Origin: Oscillospiraceae bacterium
GTDB taxonomy: Bacteria > Bacillota > Clostridia > Oscillospirales > Oscillospiraceae
NCBI GenBank assembly: GCA_015067435.1
Contig: SVMM01000001.1
Location: 62,001-126,000 of the forward strand
Direction: 5' to 3'
Length of the DNA: 64,000 nucleotides
Part shown: in pieces, positions 1 to 8,395 of the stretch
Numbering within the stretch: the first letter of the stretch is position 1
How the letters are laid out: the number at the start of each line of letters is the position of its first letter
Translations under genes and position numbers: made by a program
The notes under the pieces: generated by a model
Databases searched by the model: none
What the model saw: only the letters and a program-made list of their open reading frames with translations
What the model was told of the DNA's origin: nothing

Positions 1-504
<504 letters not shown>

Positions 505-570
505 TCCGCATCGCGCGAAAACCAACTCTATTCTTTTGCGCCGGCAGGCGCGAAATTCGGGGGGTCTGAC

Positions 571-2085
571 ATGAAAAAATCCCCAACCACATTGATTATC
601 ATGGACGGTTTCGGCATGAGCGACGCCATGGAGGGCAACGCCGTTCGCGCGGCGAACACGCCCGTGCTCGACAGGCTCTTTATCGAGTACGCCCATACGA
701 CGCTCTCGGCGTCCGGTCTGGACGTCGGGCTTCCCGACGGGCAGATGGGCAACAGCGAGGTCGGCCACACCAACATCGGCGGCGGCCGCGTCGTGTATCA
801 GGATCTGCCGCGCATCACCCGCGCGATCGAGGACGGCACGTTCTTTGAAAACCCCGCCTACAACGCGGCGATGGACGCGTGTCTGGAAAAGGGCTCGTCG
901 CTGCATCTGATGGGGCTTCACTCCGACGGCGGCGTCCACTCGACGCTGGAGCATCTCTATGCGCTTTTGAAGATGGCGAGCATCAAGGGGCTCAAGCGCG
1001 TGTATATCCACTGCTTCCTCGACGGGCGCGACGTCTCCCCCACCAGCGGGCGGGACTACGTCGCCCAGACGGTGAAAAAATGCGCCGAGCTGGGCGTCGG
1101 CAGGATCGCGACGGTCATGGGGCGCTACTACGCCATGGACCGCGACAAGCGCTGGGACCGCGTCGAGGCGGCGTATGACGCGCTGGTCTACGGCGAGGGC
1201 GCGCAGAACCCCGACCCCGTCGCGGCGATCGCCGCGAGCTACGCCGCGGGCGTGACGGACGAGTTCGTCGAGCCGGTGGTCTGCGACAAAAACGGCATGG
1301 TTGGCGACAACGACAGCATCATCTTCTTCAACTTCCGCCCCGACCGCGCCCGCGAGATCACCCGCGCCTTTGTCGATCCGGGCTTCGACGGCTTCAAGCG
1401 CGAGCGCTTCCCCGTCACCTACGTGTGCAACACCGAGTACGACGCGACCATGCCCAACGTGCTTGTCGCGTTCCCGCGCATGGCGGTGAAGAACAATCTC
1501 GGCGAGTACCTCTCCCGCATGGGCATGACGCAGCTGCGCATCGCCGAGACGGAGAAGTACGCCCATGTCACGTTCTTCTTCAACGGCGGCGTCGAGCGCC
1601 AGTACGAGGGCGAGGATCGCGTGCTCGTGCCCTCTCCCAAGGTGGCGACCTACGACCTCCAGCCGGAGATGAGCGCGTGGGAGGTCACGGAGAAGTGCGT
1701 CGAGCGCATCCTCTCCGGCGAGTACGACGTCGTCATCCTCAACTTCGCCAACTGTGACATGGTCGGCCACACCGGCGTGTTCGACGCGGCGGTCAAGGCG
1801 GTGGAAACCGTGGATACCTGCGTGGGCAAGGTCGTGGGGGCAACCATGCAGATGGGCGGCATCGCCATGGTGACGGCGGATCACGGCAATGCCGAGCAGA
1901 TGCTCCAGGAGGACGGAAAAAGCCCCATGACGGCGCACACGACCAATCCCGTTCCCTTCATTCTCTGCGGCGCGGGCACGGTGCTGCGCCACGGGCGTCT
2001 GGCGGACATCGCGCCGACCATCCTCGACGTGCTGGGGCTGGAGCTTCCGCCGGAGATGGACGGAAAAACGCTCATTGTGAAATAG
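571..2085 (+). CDS. gpmI: 2,3-bisphosphoglycerate-independent phosphoglycerate mutase
   Basis: Interconverts 3- and 2-phosphoglycerate through a phosphoserine intermediate, using two Mn ions. The 504 residues match the usual family length. The alkaline-phosphatase-like metal sites are visible: TLIIMDGFG near the N terminus, the nucleophile serine in GQMGNSEVGH, and VTADHGNAEQ near the C terminus. The start ATG follows a GGGGG-type ribosome binding site (gggggtctgac). It lies downstream of tpiA in a glycolytic pair. The last codons and the stop form the left arm of a long hairpin (2073-2107), described separately. Confidence 0.97.
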   Translation: MKKSPTTLIIMDGFGMSDAMEGNAVRAANTPVLDRLFIEYAHTTLSASGLDVGLPDGQMGNSEVGHTNIGGGRVVYQDLPRITRAIEDGTFFENPAYNAAMDACLEKGSSLHLMGLHSDGGVHSTLEHLYALLKMASIKGLKRVYIHCFLDGRDVSPTSGRDYVAQTVKKCAELGVGRIATVMGRYYAMDRDKRWDRVEAAYDALVYGEGAQNPDPVAAIAASYAAGVTDEFVEPVVCDKNGMVGDNDSIIFFNFRPDRAREITRAFVDPGFDGFKRERFPVTYVCNTEYDATMPNVLVAFPRMAVKNNLGEYLSRMGMTQLRIAETEKYAHVTFFFNGGVERQYEGEDRVLVPSPKVATYDLQPEMSAWEVTEKCVERILSGEYDVVILNFANCDMVGHTGVFDAAVKAVETVDTCVGKVVGATMQMGGIAMVTADHGNAEQMLQEDGKSPMTAHTTNPVPFILCGAGTVLRHGRLADIAPTILDVLGLELPPEMDGKTLIVK

Positions 2086-2107
2086 CGCTTTGCGCCATTT
2101 CACAATG
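2073..2107 (+). repeat. Inverted repeat whose left arm is the 3-prime end of gpmI
   Basis: CATTGTGAAAT (2073-2083, the last gpmI codons into the stop) is repeated inverted as ATTTCACAATG (2097-2107). Between the arms lies a short GCGC-TTT-GCGC extension, so the whole folds into one hairpin with a single mismatch. No T-run follows, so it is not a standard terminator. It is followed closely by dispersed hairpin copy A. A similar inverted copy of the gene end follows xth. Confidence 0.7.
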
Positions 2108-2122
2108 GCGAAATGATCGCCG

Positions 2123-2154
2123 TTTCGCTCGCCGCTTGCGCGGCAACCGCGAAA
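2123..2154 (+). repeat. Dispersed hairpin element, copy A
   Basis: Core reads TTTCGC (2123-2128), TC, GCCGC (2131-2135), loop TTGC, GCGGC (2140-2144), AACC, GCGAAA (2149-2154). Two perfect stems are separated by an asymmetric internal loop TC/AACC. GCC (2119-2121) and GGC (2159-2161) extend it with a bulge. It is nearly identical to copy B 170 bp downstream and lies between gpmI and the SpoIIQ-like gene. A GTTCCGCC-CGC-GGCGGAAC hairpin (2165-2183) follows. Confidence 0.8.
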
Positions 2155-2221
2155 ACATGGCTGTGTTCCGCCCGCGGCGGAACGTAGATTGTCAAATAAA
2201 ATTATCTGCTCATGTATACGA

Positions 2222-2261
2222 ATCGCTTCGGCGGGACACAATACCCGTCGAAGCGATTTTT
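2222..2261 (+). terminator. Rho-independent terminator after gpmI
   Basis: ATCGCTTCG-GCGGG (2222-2235) pairs with CCCGT-CGAAGCGAT (2244-2257) around an 8-nt loop, one G-T wobble, and is followed by TTTTT. It is correctly placed to end the tpiA-gpmI transcript. Confidence 0.8.
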
Positions 2262-2280
2262 ACGGCTTTCGCCGCAAAAA

Positions 2281-2337
2281 CGAGAGATGCCATTTCGCTC
2301 GCCGCTTGCGCGGCAACCGCGAAATATGACGCTCTCG
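2281..2337 (+). repeat. Dispersed hairpin element, copy B
   Basis: The core (TTTCGC 2293-2298, TC, GCCGC, TTGC, GCGGC, AACC, GCGAAA 2319-2324) is identical to copy A. The outer stem differs: CGAGAG (2281-2286) pairs with CTCTCG (2332-2337). It sits just upstream of the SpoIIQ-like gene, in the probable 5-prime leader. Confidence 0.8.
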
Positions 2338-2380
2338 CGCTTCGCGCGATCCATTTATTTCATCTTGTTCGGAGGTAAAC

Positions 2381-3118
2381 ATGAGCACAACAAACGGCCG
2401 CGGCTCGCGGCACCTATTTGACGGGACGGGCGTCTACATAGCCCTGTTCCTCATTGTGACGGCGCTTGCCGTCGCGGGCTATTGGACGCTGATCCCCCAC
2501 ACCCCCGCCGAATCCCCCGCCGTACCGGAGACGCCTGCCGTCACCGTGCCGGCGCCCGCCGTCAAACCGGAGACGGCTGCCGTTCCCGCGCCGGAGCCCG
2601 AGCCGGAGCCGGCCGCGCCGCAGCGCGCGCAGGCGCCCGCGCTTCCCGCGCAGAGCGCCGTCACCATCACGCTGCCGGAGACCGTGTCCCCCGACCTGAC
2701 GCCGGAGCCGCCCGCGCTGGTGGTGCCGCCGCTCATCGGCGAGATCGTGACCGCCTTTTCCATGGAAGAGCTGCTCTACAGCGAGACCATGGGCGACTGG
2801 CGCACGCATGACGGCGTGGACTTCGCCGCCGAGCCGGGCACGCCCGTGTGCGCCGTCAGCGCCGGAACGGTGACGGACGTGCGCGACGACGACATGATGG
2901 GCACCACCGTGGTGATCGCCCATAAGGACGGCTATGACACGATCTACGCCAACTTGCAGGGCGTCCCCTCCGTCAGCCTGGGCGACTCCGTCTCCGCCGG
3001 ACAGATCATCGGCGCGGTGGGCCGCACCGCGCTGAGCGAGACGCGGCTGCCCTCGCACCTGCATTTCGGCGTGATGAAGGACGGCGCGTTCATCGACCCC
3101 GCGGAATATCTGAACTGA
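2381..3118 (+). CDS. SpoIIQ-like membrane-anchored M23 (LytM) metallopeptidase
   Basis: Predicted membrane-anchored peptidoglycan endopeptidase of the SpoIIQ type, which in spore formers acts at the mother cell/forespore interface. The 245 residues comprise a short cytoplasmic N terminus, one transmembrane helix (about 18-38), a Pro/Ala/Glu-rich linker (about 40-120) and a C-terminal LytM domain. The zinc ligands appear intact: THDGVDFAA gives HxxxD and SHLHFGV gives HxH. The B. subtilis SpoIIQ domain is degenerate, so this copy may be catalytically active. RBS cggaggtaaac precedes the ATG. Assignment as SpoIIQ itself is inference from GDWRTHDGVDFAA; it could be another envelope M23 protein. 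Confidence 0.8.
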   Translation: MSTTNGRGSRHLFDGTGVYIALFLIVTALAVAGYWTLIPHTPAESPAVPETPAVTVPAPAVKPETAAVPAPEPEPEPAAPQRAQAPALPAQSAVTITLPETVSPDLTPEPPALVVPPLIGEIVTAFSMEELLYSETMGDWRTHDGVDFAAEPGTPVCAVSAGTVTDVRDDDMMGTTVVIAHKDGYDTIYANLQGVPSVSLGDSVSAGQIIGAVGRTALSETRLPSHLHFGVMKDGAFIDPAEYLN

Positions 3119-3121
3119 CCG

Positions 3122-3160
3122 AAACCGCGCGCCGCGGTGTGCCCCGCGGCGCGCGGTTTT
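3122..3160 (+). terminator. Terminator after the M23 gene
   Basis: A 16-bp GC-rich stem, AAACCGCGCGCCGCGG (3122-3137) with its complement (3144-3159), and a 6-nt loop, begins 4 bp after the stop and ends in TTTT. Confidence 0.85.
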
Positions 3161-3229
3161 CCGTGCTGTTTCGGTAAAGTGATAAAGTCCGCTGCCTGAA
3201 GACGTTGAATCTTTGGTCACTTTTGACCG

Positions 3230-3259
3230 TTGACAAGCACGCGGTTCAGATGCTATACT
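3230..3259 (+). promoter_or_regulatory. Sigma-A promoter of the Trp T-box/trpB transcript
   Basis: TTGACA (3230-3235), 18-bp spacer, TATACT (3254-3259), just upstream of the T-box leader. Confidence 0.8.
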
Positions 3260-3265
3260 CCACCC

Positions 3266-3636
3266 AAACCGATGAGGAAGAGTGAGTAGACGCAGCCTCT
3301 TTTCCCAAAGCGAGCCGCCGGCGGTGGAAGGGCGGCGGAAAACGCGGCGTCGAATGGGCTTCCGAGGGCAAGCGGAAAGGATGCTCGCATCCGAGTATGT
3401 GCGCCGGGGCAAGGCTCCCCGTCAACAAAGGCCGGCGTATGGTCGTACGCGCCGACGGCGCTTCGTCCGCACGCAAAAAGTGGGCGCGCAAGCGTCAAGC
3501 CGGGTGGCACCGCAGGATGTATCGCAAGCGATACGATATAATCGCCGTTTCTCTCGCCGCTGACGCGGCAACCGAGAAAGATGGCTGTTATACAATCCTG
3601 TCCCAGCAAAAAATTTGCGGGGACAGGATTTATTTT
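3266..3636 (+). promoter_or_regulatory. Tryptophan-specific T-box riboswitch with an enlarged antiterminator loop
   Basis: The leader carries Stem I marks (GAGTGAGTAGACGC, AGCGAGCCG, GGCGGTGGAAG). A specifier context CGAA-TGG-G places codon UGG (Trp) at 3355-3357. The T-box sequence GGGTGGCACCGC lies at 3502-3513. The antiterminator is GGG, 7-nt bulge TGGCACC, GCAGGAT (to 3518) pairing with ATCCTGT-CCC (3595-3604). The competing terminator is AATCCTGTCCC (3594-3604) with GGGACAGGATT (3620-3630), then a T-rich tail. Uncharged tRNA-Trp should therefore raise trpB expression. About 76 nt (3519-3594) carrying two extra hairpins sit in the antiterminator loop. Confidence 0.88.
3548..3579 (+). repeat. 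Dispersed hairpin element, copy C (inside the Trp T-box)
   Basis: TTTCTC (3548-3553), TC, GCCGC, loop TGAC, GCGGC, AACC, GAGAAA (3574-3579). Compared with copies A and B, the outer stem changes on both sides (CGC/GCG to CTC/GAG), so pairing is kept, as are the TC/AACC internal loop and the flanking GCC/GGC. It lies between the T-box sequence and the terminator. Confidence 0.8.
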
Positions 3637-3669
3637 ATGCCTGTCCCGAAAGAAAGGAAGGCTACCATC

Positions 3670-5043
3670 ATGGCAAACCAGAACAACATCCCCTACAAGA
3701 TCTACCTCGAAGAATCGGAGATGCCGAAGTATTGGTACAACGTCCGCGCGGACATGAAGAACAAGCCCGCGCCCCTGCTCAACCCCGGCACGCACGAGCC
3801 CATGACCGCGCAGGAGCTCGCGGGCGTCTTCTGCGACGAGCTGATCGCGCAGGAGCTGGACAACGACACCCGCGAGTACCCCATCCCGCGGGAGATTGCC
3901 GATTTCTACAAGATGTACCGCCCCTCCCCGCTGGTGCGCGCCTACTGTCTGGAGGAAAAGCTTCAGACCCCGGCGAAGATCTACTACAAGTTCGAGGGCA
4001 ACAACACCTCCGGCAGCCACAAGCTCAACTCCGCCATCGCGCAGGCATACTACGCGAAGAAGCAGGGCCTCAAGGGCGTCACGACCGAGACCGGCGCGGG
4101 CCAGTGGGGCACGGCGCTGAGCATGGCGTGCTCGTACTTCGATCTGGACTGCAAGGTGTTCATGGTCAAGGTCAGCTACGAGCAGAAGCCCTTCCGCCGC
4201 GAGGTCATGCGCACCTACGGCGCGTCCGTCACGCCGTCGCCGTCCGACACGACCGAGGTCGGGCGCAAGATCCTCGCCGAGCATCCCGGCACCACCGGCT
4301 CCCTCGGCTGCGCGATTTCCGAGGCGGTGGAGGTCGCGGTCACGAACCCCGGCTACCGTTACGTGCTCGGCAGCGTGCTCAATCAGGTGCTGCTGCACCA
4401 GAGCGTCATCGGCATGGAGACGAAGATCGCGCTCGACAAGTACGGCGTCAGGCCCGACATCATCATCGGCTGCGCGGGCGGCGGCTCCAACCTCGGCGGC
4501 CTGATCGCGCCGTTCATGGGCGAGAAGCTGCGCGGCGAGGCGGATTACCGCATCATCGCGGTCGAGCCGTCCTCCTGCCCCAGCTTCACCCGCGGCGTCT
4601 ACGCCTACGACTTCTGCGACACGGGCATGATCTGCCCGCTGGCGAAGATGTACACGCTCGGCAGCAACTTCATCCCCGCGCCGAACCACGCCGGCGGCCT
4701 GCGCTACCACGGCATGAGCCCGATCCTCTCCCAGCTCTACGACGACGGCTATATGGAGGCGGTCAGCGTGCCGCAGACGAAGGTCTTCGAGGCGGCGGAG
4801 CAGTTCGCCCGCGTCGAGGGCATCCTCCCCGCGCCGGAGAGCAGCCACGCCATCCGCGTCGCCATCGACGAGGCGCTCAAGTGCAAGGAGACCGGCGAGG
4901 AGAAGACCATCATCTTCGGCCTGACCGGCACGGGCTACTTCGACATGGTCGCCTATGAGAAGTACCACGAGGGCAAGATGGACGACTATATCCCCACCGA
5001 CGAGGAACTGGCGAAGTTTGCCGCCACGCTGCCCAAATTCTGA
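3670..5043 (+). CDS. trpB: TrpB2-type tryptophan synthase beta chain (stand-alone)
   Basis: PLP enzyme that condenses indole with serine to give tryptophan. It has 457 residues, longer than canonical TrpB (about 400), with an N-terminal extension typical of the TrpB2 group. The PLP lysine is in GSHKLNSAIAQAY, and the phosphate loop GCAGGGSNLGG and the ETGAGQWG signature are present. The ATG at 3670 was chosen because AGAAAGGAAGG precedes it at good spacing; upstream in-frame starts fall within the T-box terminator. No trpA or other trp gene adjoins it, so indole salvage is plausible. Its Trp-specific T-box independently supports the role. Confidence 0.93.
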   Translation: MANQNNIPYKIYLEESEMPKYWYNVRADMKNKPAPLLNPGTHEPMTAQELAGVFCDELIAQELDNDTREYPIPREIADFYKMYRPSPLVRAYCLEEKLQTPAKIYYKFEGNNTSGSHKLNSAIAQAYYAKKQGLKGVTTETGAGQWGTALSMACSYFDLDCKVFMVKVSYEQKPFRREVMRTYGASVTPSPSDTTEVGRKILAEHPGTTGSLGCAISEAVEVAVTNPGYRYVLGSVLNQVLLHQSVIGMETKIALDKYGVRPDIIIGCAGGGSNLGGLIAPFMGEKLRGEADYRIIAVEPSSCPSFTRGVYAYDFCDTGMICPLAKMYTLGSNFIPAPNHAGGLRYHGMSPILSQLYDDGYMEAVSVPQTKVFEAAEQFARVEGILPAPESSHAIRVAIDEALKCKETGEEKTIIFGLTGTGYFDMVAYEKYHEGKMDDYIPTDEELAKFAATLPKF

Positions 5044-5049
5044 CTTGAT

Positions 5050-5068
5050 AAAAGCGCAAGCGCTTTTT
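5050..5068 (+). terminator. Small terminator hairpin after trpB
   Basis: AAAAGCGC-AA-GCGCTTTT followed by T, 6 bp after the trpB stop. Confidence 0.6.
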
Positions 5069-5087
5069 GAGAGGGCTCCGGACAAAA

Positions 5088-5124
5088 AGCCTCCCGCGCC
5101 AAAAAATGGTGCGGGAGGCTCGTT
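5088..5124. terminator. Bidirectional terminator between trpB and the GNAT gene
   Basis: AGCCTCCCGCGCC (5088-5100) pairs with GGTGCGGGAGGCT (5108-5120). An A-run precedes it and a TTTT follows, so it can serve the convergent genes on both sides. Confidence 0.8.
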
Positions 5125-5130
5125 TTACAG

Positions 5131-5724
5131 TCACAGTTCCTTGGCGTAGAGACGCACTTCGTCCATGCGATAACAGTACTCCGCCACCTCGCTTTTGCGC
5201 GAGAGCGTCGTCTCGAAGATCATCTCTTCCACGCCGTAGATCTCGCCGACGTTCTCCCGGTTCAAAAACCAGTCCGTCTTCGACGGACGGGCATAGCAGC
5301 GCAGCCAGTTGTGCTCCTGCAGGTTGCGAAAGCCCTGCGACCGGTAAAACCGGTTCGCGGGCTCGTCCTCCTGCGTCCAGACCTCGCAGCGGGCGACGCC
5401 TCTTTGCCGCAGCTCGGCCAGCGCGCGCTCCATCAGCGCCGCCGCCACGCCTTTTCTGCGGTATTCCGGCAGCACGGCCAAATGCCAGATGACCGCGCCC
5501 GTCCGATCCCCAGCGACGCACAGCGAATGGGGCTTGATCTCGATCTCCGCGTCGATCAGGCCGACGATCCTCCCGTCCTCCACGGCGACCAGACAGACGG
5601 CATCGTTTTCATACGGCTCTTTTTTGGTGACGACGTCGTTGTAGTACGAGCAGTCCAGAAACGAGACGACCCGGCATCTCAGCCACTCCCGTTTGTCCGC
5701 GGCGCAGTATTCCCGAACGATCAT
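5131..5724 (-). CDS. GNAT-family N-acetyltransferase
   Basis: Acetyl-CoA-dependent acetyltransferase of unknown substrate, 197 residues. The GNAT core spans about residues 1-140, with the acetyl-CoA pyrophosphate loop in VLPEYRRKGVAAALMERAL and the following ARCEVWTQEDEPANRFYRSQGF (motif B, split here at about residues 110-131). A C-terminal extension of about 55 residues contains several aromatic residues and no domain I recognise. It starts 3 bp after the MATE stop, so the two are almost certainly co-transcribed; modification plus export of a toxic compound is conceivable but not shown. Confidence 0.85.
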   Translation of the reverse strand: MIVREYCAADKREWLRCRVVSFLDCSYYNDVVTKKEPYENDAVCLVAVEDGRIVGLIDAEIEIKPHSLCVAGDRTGAVIWHLAVLPEYRRKGVAAALMERALAELRQRGVARCEVWTQEDEPANRFYRSQGFRNLQEHNWLRCYARPSKTDWFLNRENVGEIYGVEEMIFETTLSRKSEVAEYCYRMDEVRLYAKEL

Positions 5725-5727
5725 GCC

Positions 5728-7083
5728 CTAGTCCCCGATCTGCTCATGCATCCGGCGCATCGTCCGGCGCAGGAAGTACACGGACAGCGTCAGCGACACC
5801 AGCTCCGCGATCGGAAACGCGAGCCAGACCAGCTCCAGCCGCCGCGTCAGGCTCAGCAGGTACGCCGCGGGCAGCAGCGCCACCATCTGGCGGCACACCG
5901 AGATCAGCAGCGAGTGAATCGGGTTGCCGATCGCCTGGCAGACCGAGCCGGCGATGATGCAGAAGCCCGCCAGCACGAAGTGCGTCGCGATGATGCGCAG
6001 CGCCGGGATGCCCTGCGCGAGCATTTCGCCGTCGGCGTTGAAAATGCGCATCAGCTGCGCGGGGAACAGCTCGAAAATCAGCAGACCCGCCGCCATGATC
6101 GACATCGCCGTGACAACGGAGAGGCGGATGGTCTTGTTCACGCGGTCCGGACGGTGCGCGCCGAAGTTGTAGGAGATAATGGGGATCATGCCGTTGTTCA
6201 GGCCGAACACGGGCATGAAGATAAAGCTTTGCAGCTTGAAGTACGCGCCGTAGACCGCCGTCGCGACGGTGGAGAACGTCAGCAGGATCTGGTTGAGGCT
6301 GAACACCAGCAGCGAGCTGACCGACTGCATCAAAATCGACGGGAAACCGATCTTGTAGACCTCCTTCACGATCCCGCCGTGCCAGCGCATCTCCGAAAGC
6401 CGCAGATGGATCTCCGGATTCTTCCGCAGGTTCATGAAAAGCCCCATGAGCGCCGCGACGATCTGGCCGAACACCGTGGCGATCGCCGCGCCGCGCACGC
6501 CCATCGCCGGAAAGCCCAGAAGCCCGAAGATCAGGACCGGGTCGAGGATCATGTTGATCAGCGCGCCCGTGACCTGCGTAATCATGGACAGCGAGGTGCG
6601 CCCCGTCGCCTGCAAAAACCGCTCGAAGCAGAACTGGAAGAAAATGCCGAACGAGCAGCCGATGCAGATCGTGCAGTATGTCGTGCCCGCCTCGATGATG
6701 GCGGGGACGTCGGTCTGCGCGCGGAAGAACGGCTCCGAGACCGTGAGTCCCAGCACGGCGAACAGCGCGCCGCACAGCGCGAAGAGCACCACGCCCGTGT
6801 TCGCCACGCGGTCCGCGAGGTCCTGCCGCCGCTCGCCCAGCGAGCGGGCGATCAGCGCGTTGACGCCGAGGCCTGTGCCGCCGCCGAGGCCGATAATCAG
6901 CGCCTGGAGCGGAAACGCCAGCGACAGCGCGGTGAACGCGTCCTGCGATACGCGTGAGACGAAGTAGCTGTCCACCACGTTGTAGAGCGCCTGAAAGAGC
7001 ATGGAGAACATCATCGGCACCGCCATCGTTGCCAGCAGCCTGCCCTCCGGCATCACGCCCATTTTGTTTTCTTTGGTTTCCAT
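5728..7083 (-). CDS. MATE-family multidrug efflux transporter
   Basis: Cation-coupled drug exporter of the inner membrane. Its 451 residues carry about 12 hydrophobic segments in two homologous halves. Family marks include the N-terminal LATMAVPMMFSMLFQALYN stretch and QATGRTSLSM, with an equivalent QAIGNPIHS in the second half. It is first in a two-gene minus-strand unit with the GNAT gene. It starts close to the prfB terminator, and its own promoter was not identified. Substrate cannot be read from sequence. Confidence 0.92.
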   Translation of the reverse strand: METKENKMGVMPEGRLLATMAVPMMFSMLFQALYNVVDSYFVSRVSQDAFTALSLAFPLQALIIGLGGGTGLGVNALIARSLGERRQDLADRVANTGVVLFALCGALFAVLGLTVSEPFFRAQTDVPAIIEAGTTYCTICIGCSFGIFFQFCFERFLQATGRTSLSMITQVTGALINMILDPVLIFGLLGFPAMGVRGAAIATVFGQIVAALMGLFMNLRKNPEIHLRLSEMRWHGGIVKEVYKIGFPSILMQSVSSLLVFSLNQILLTFSTVATAVYGAYFKLQSFIFMPVFGLNNGMIPIISYNFGAHRPDRVNKTIRLSVVTAMSIMAAGLLIFELFPAQLMRIFNADGEMLAQGIPALRIIATHFVLAGFCIIAGSVCQAIGNPIHSLLISVCRQMVALLPAAYLLSLTRRLELVWLAFPIAELVSLTLSVYFLRRTMRRMHEQIGD

Positions 7084-7099
7084 ATCTCACCCCAATATT

Positions 7100-7130
7100 G
7101 AAAAAATAACGGCTGAGCCGTTATTTTTTC
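7100..7130 (-). terminator. prfB terminator overlapping its stop codon
   Basis: GAAAAAATAACGGC (7100-7113), loop TGA, and GCCGTTATTTTTTC (7117-7130) form a perfect 14-bp stem. The prfB stop (7121-7123) lies inside the upstream arm on the minus strand, so gene end and terminator overlap. Confidence 0.8.
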
Positions 7131-8245
7131 AATTCTCCATTCGCCGCCTTCGTCAGATACGCGTTGATGAAGCCGTCGAGGTCGCCGTCCATGACCGCCT
7201 GGATATTGCCGGTCTCAAAGTCGGTGCGCAGGTCCTTCACCAGCTGATAGGGCATGAACACGTAGGAGCGGATCTGGCTGCCCCACTCGATCTTGAGCTG
7301 CACGCCCTTTAAGTCGCTGATCTTCTCCGCGTGCTGCTGCAATTTGAGCTGCACCAGCTTGGCTTTCAGCATTTCCATGGCGTAGTCGCGGTTCTGGAAC
7401 TGCGAGCGCTGCGTCTGGCACGCCGTCACAATGCCCGTGGGCTTGTGGATGAGGCGCACGGCGGAAGAAGTCTTGTTGATGTGCTGGCCGCCCGCGCCGG
7501 ACGAGCGGTAGACCTGCATCTCGATGTCCTCGGGGCGAATCTCGACCTCGATGTCCTGCGGCAGCTCCGGCATGACCTCCAGCGCCGCGAACGAGGTCTG
7601 GCGGCGGGCGTTCGCGTCGAACGGCGACACGCGCACCAGACGGTGCACGCCGTGCTCGCCCTTGAGGTAGCCGTAGGCGTTCTCGCCCTTGATCATCACG
7701 GTCGCGCTCTTGAGCCCCGCCTCGTCGCCGTCGAGATAGTCCATCATCTCAAACTCGAAGCCGTGCTTGTTCGCCCACTGCATGTACATGCGGTAGAGCA
7801 TTTCCGCCCAGTCCTGCGCCTCGGTGCCGCCCGCGCCGGGGTGGAACTCCAGAATGGCGTTGCAGTGGTCGTACTCGCCGGAGAGCAGCGTCGTCATCCG
7901 CGCCGCCTCCATCTTCTCCTCCAGCGCGCCGTAGCCCTCCTCCAGCTCCGGCAGCAGGCTGTCGTCGTCCATCTCCGTGCCCATGTCCACCAGCGCCAGC
8001 AGATCGTCGCGCTCGGAGATCAGCTTTTCATAGCGCTGTACCTTGGTTTGCAGCTGCTTGAGCAGGGTCTGGTTCTTCTGTGAACGCTCCACGTCGTTCC
8101 AGAAGCCCTCCTCCTCCGCCTCGGCGAGCAGACGCTCGATCTCGTGGCGGGAGGTCTCGATCTCCAGCGCCTTGCCGAGGTTGTCCAGCGTCTCGTCCAT
8201 CGCGCGGAGCTTCTGCTTGTACCCGTCGTATTCAATCACTGCCAT
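7121..8245 (-). CDS. prfB: Peptide chain release factor 2, single frame without programmed frameshift
   Basis: Recognises UGA and UAA stop codons and triggers peptide release. The 374 residues show the RF2 stop-codon tripeptide SPF (VSPFDANARRQTSF) and the catalytic GGQ in SSGAGGQHINKTSSA. Many prfB genes carry an in-frame UGA near codon 25 that needs a +1 frameshift for autoregulation. Here the whole protein reads in one frame from ATG, so that control is absent. The start MAVIEYDGYK lies behind a usable RBS (aggagatta). Confidence 0.96.
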   Translation of the reverse strand: MAVIEYDGYKQKLRAMDETLDNLGKALEIETSRHEIERLLAEAEEEGFWNDVERSQKNQTLLKQLQTKVQRYEKLISERDDLLALVDMGTEMDDDSLLPELEEGYGALEEKMEAARMTTLLSGEYDHCNAILEFHPGAGGTEAQDWAEMLYRMYMQWANKHGFEFEMMDYLDGDEAGLKSATVMIKGENAYGYLKGEHGVHRLVRVSPFDANARRQTSFAALEVMPELPQDIEVEIRPEDIEMQVYRSSGAGGQHINKTSSAVRLIHKPTGIVTACQTQRSQFQNRDYAMEMLKAKLVQLKLQQHAEKISDLKGVQLKIEWGSQIRSYVFMPYQLVKDLRTDFETGNIQAVMDGDLDGFINAYLTKAANGELKK

Positions 8246-8395
8246 GGCAATAATCTCCTATTCTAACTTCATTAACCTGAAAAGTGTATCATATCTATAT
8301 ATAAAAGGCAAGCAAAAGACGCAATTCGGCGCGTTTTTTTCATTGTCCGCCCCGCGGCGGCGGGAAAAATGCCGAATTTTGTCGAAAAAACAAAA

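Noticed and set aside
3500-3636. Resemblance of GAAAGATGGCTG to c-di-GMP riboswitch end sequences
   Set aside because: The rest of that riboswitch is missing and the sequence is explained by hairpin copy C inside a T-box.
3397-3669. Upstream in-frame starts for trpB
   Set aside because: They fall within the T-box leader and terminator; the family N terminus and RBS support 3670.
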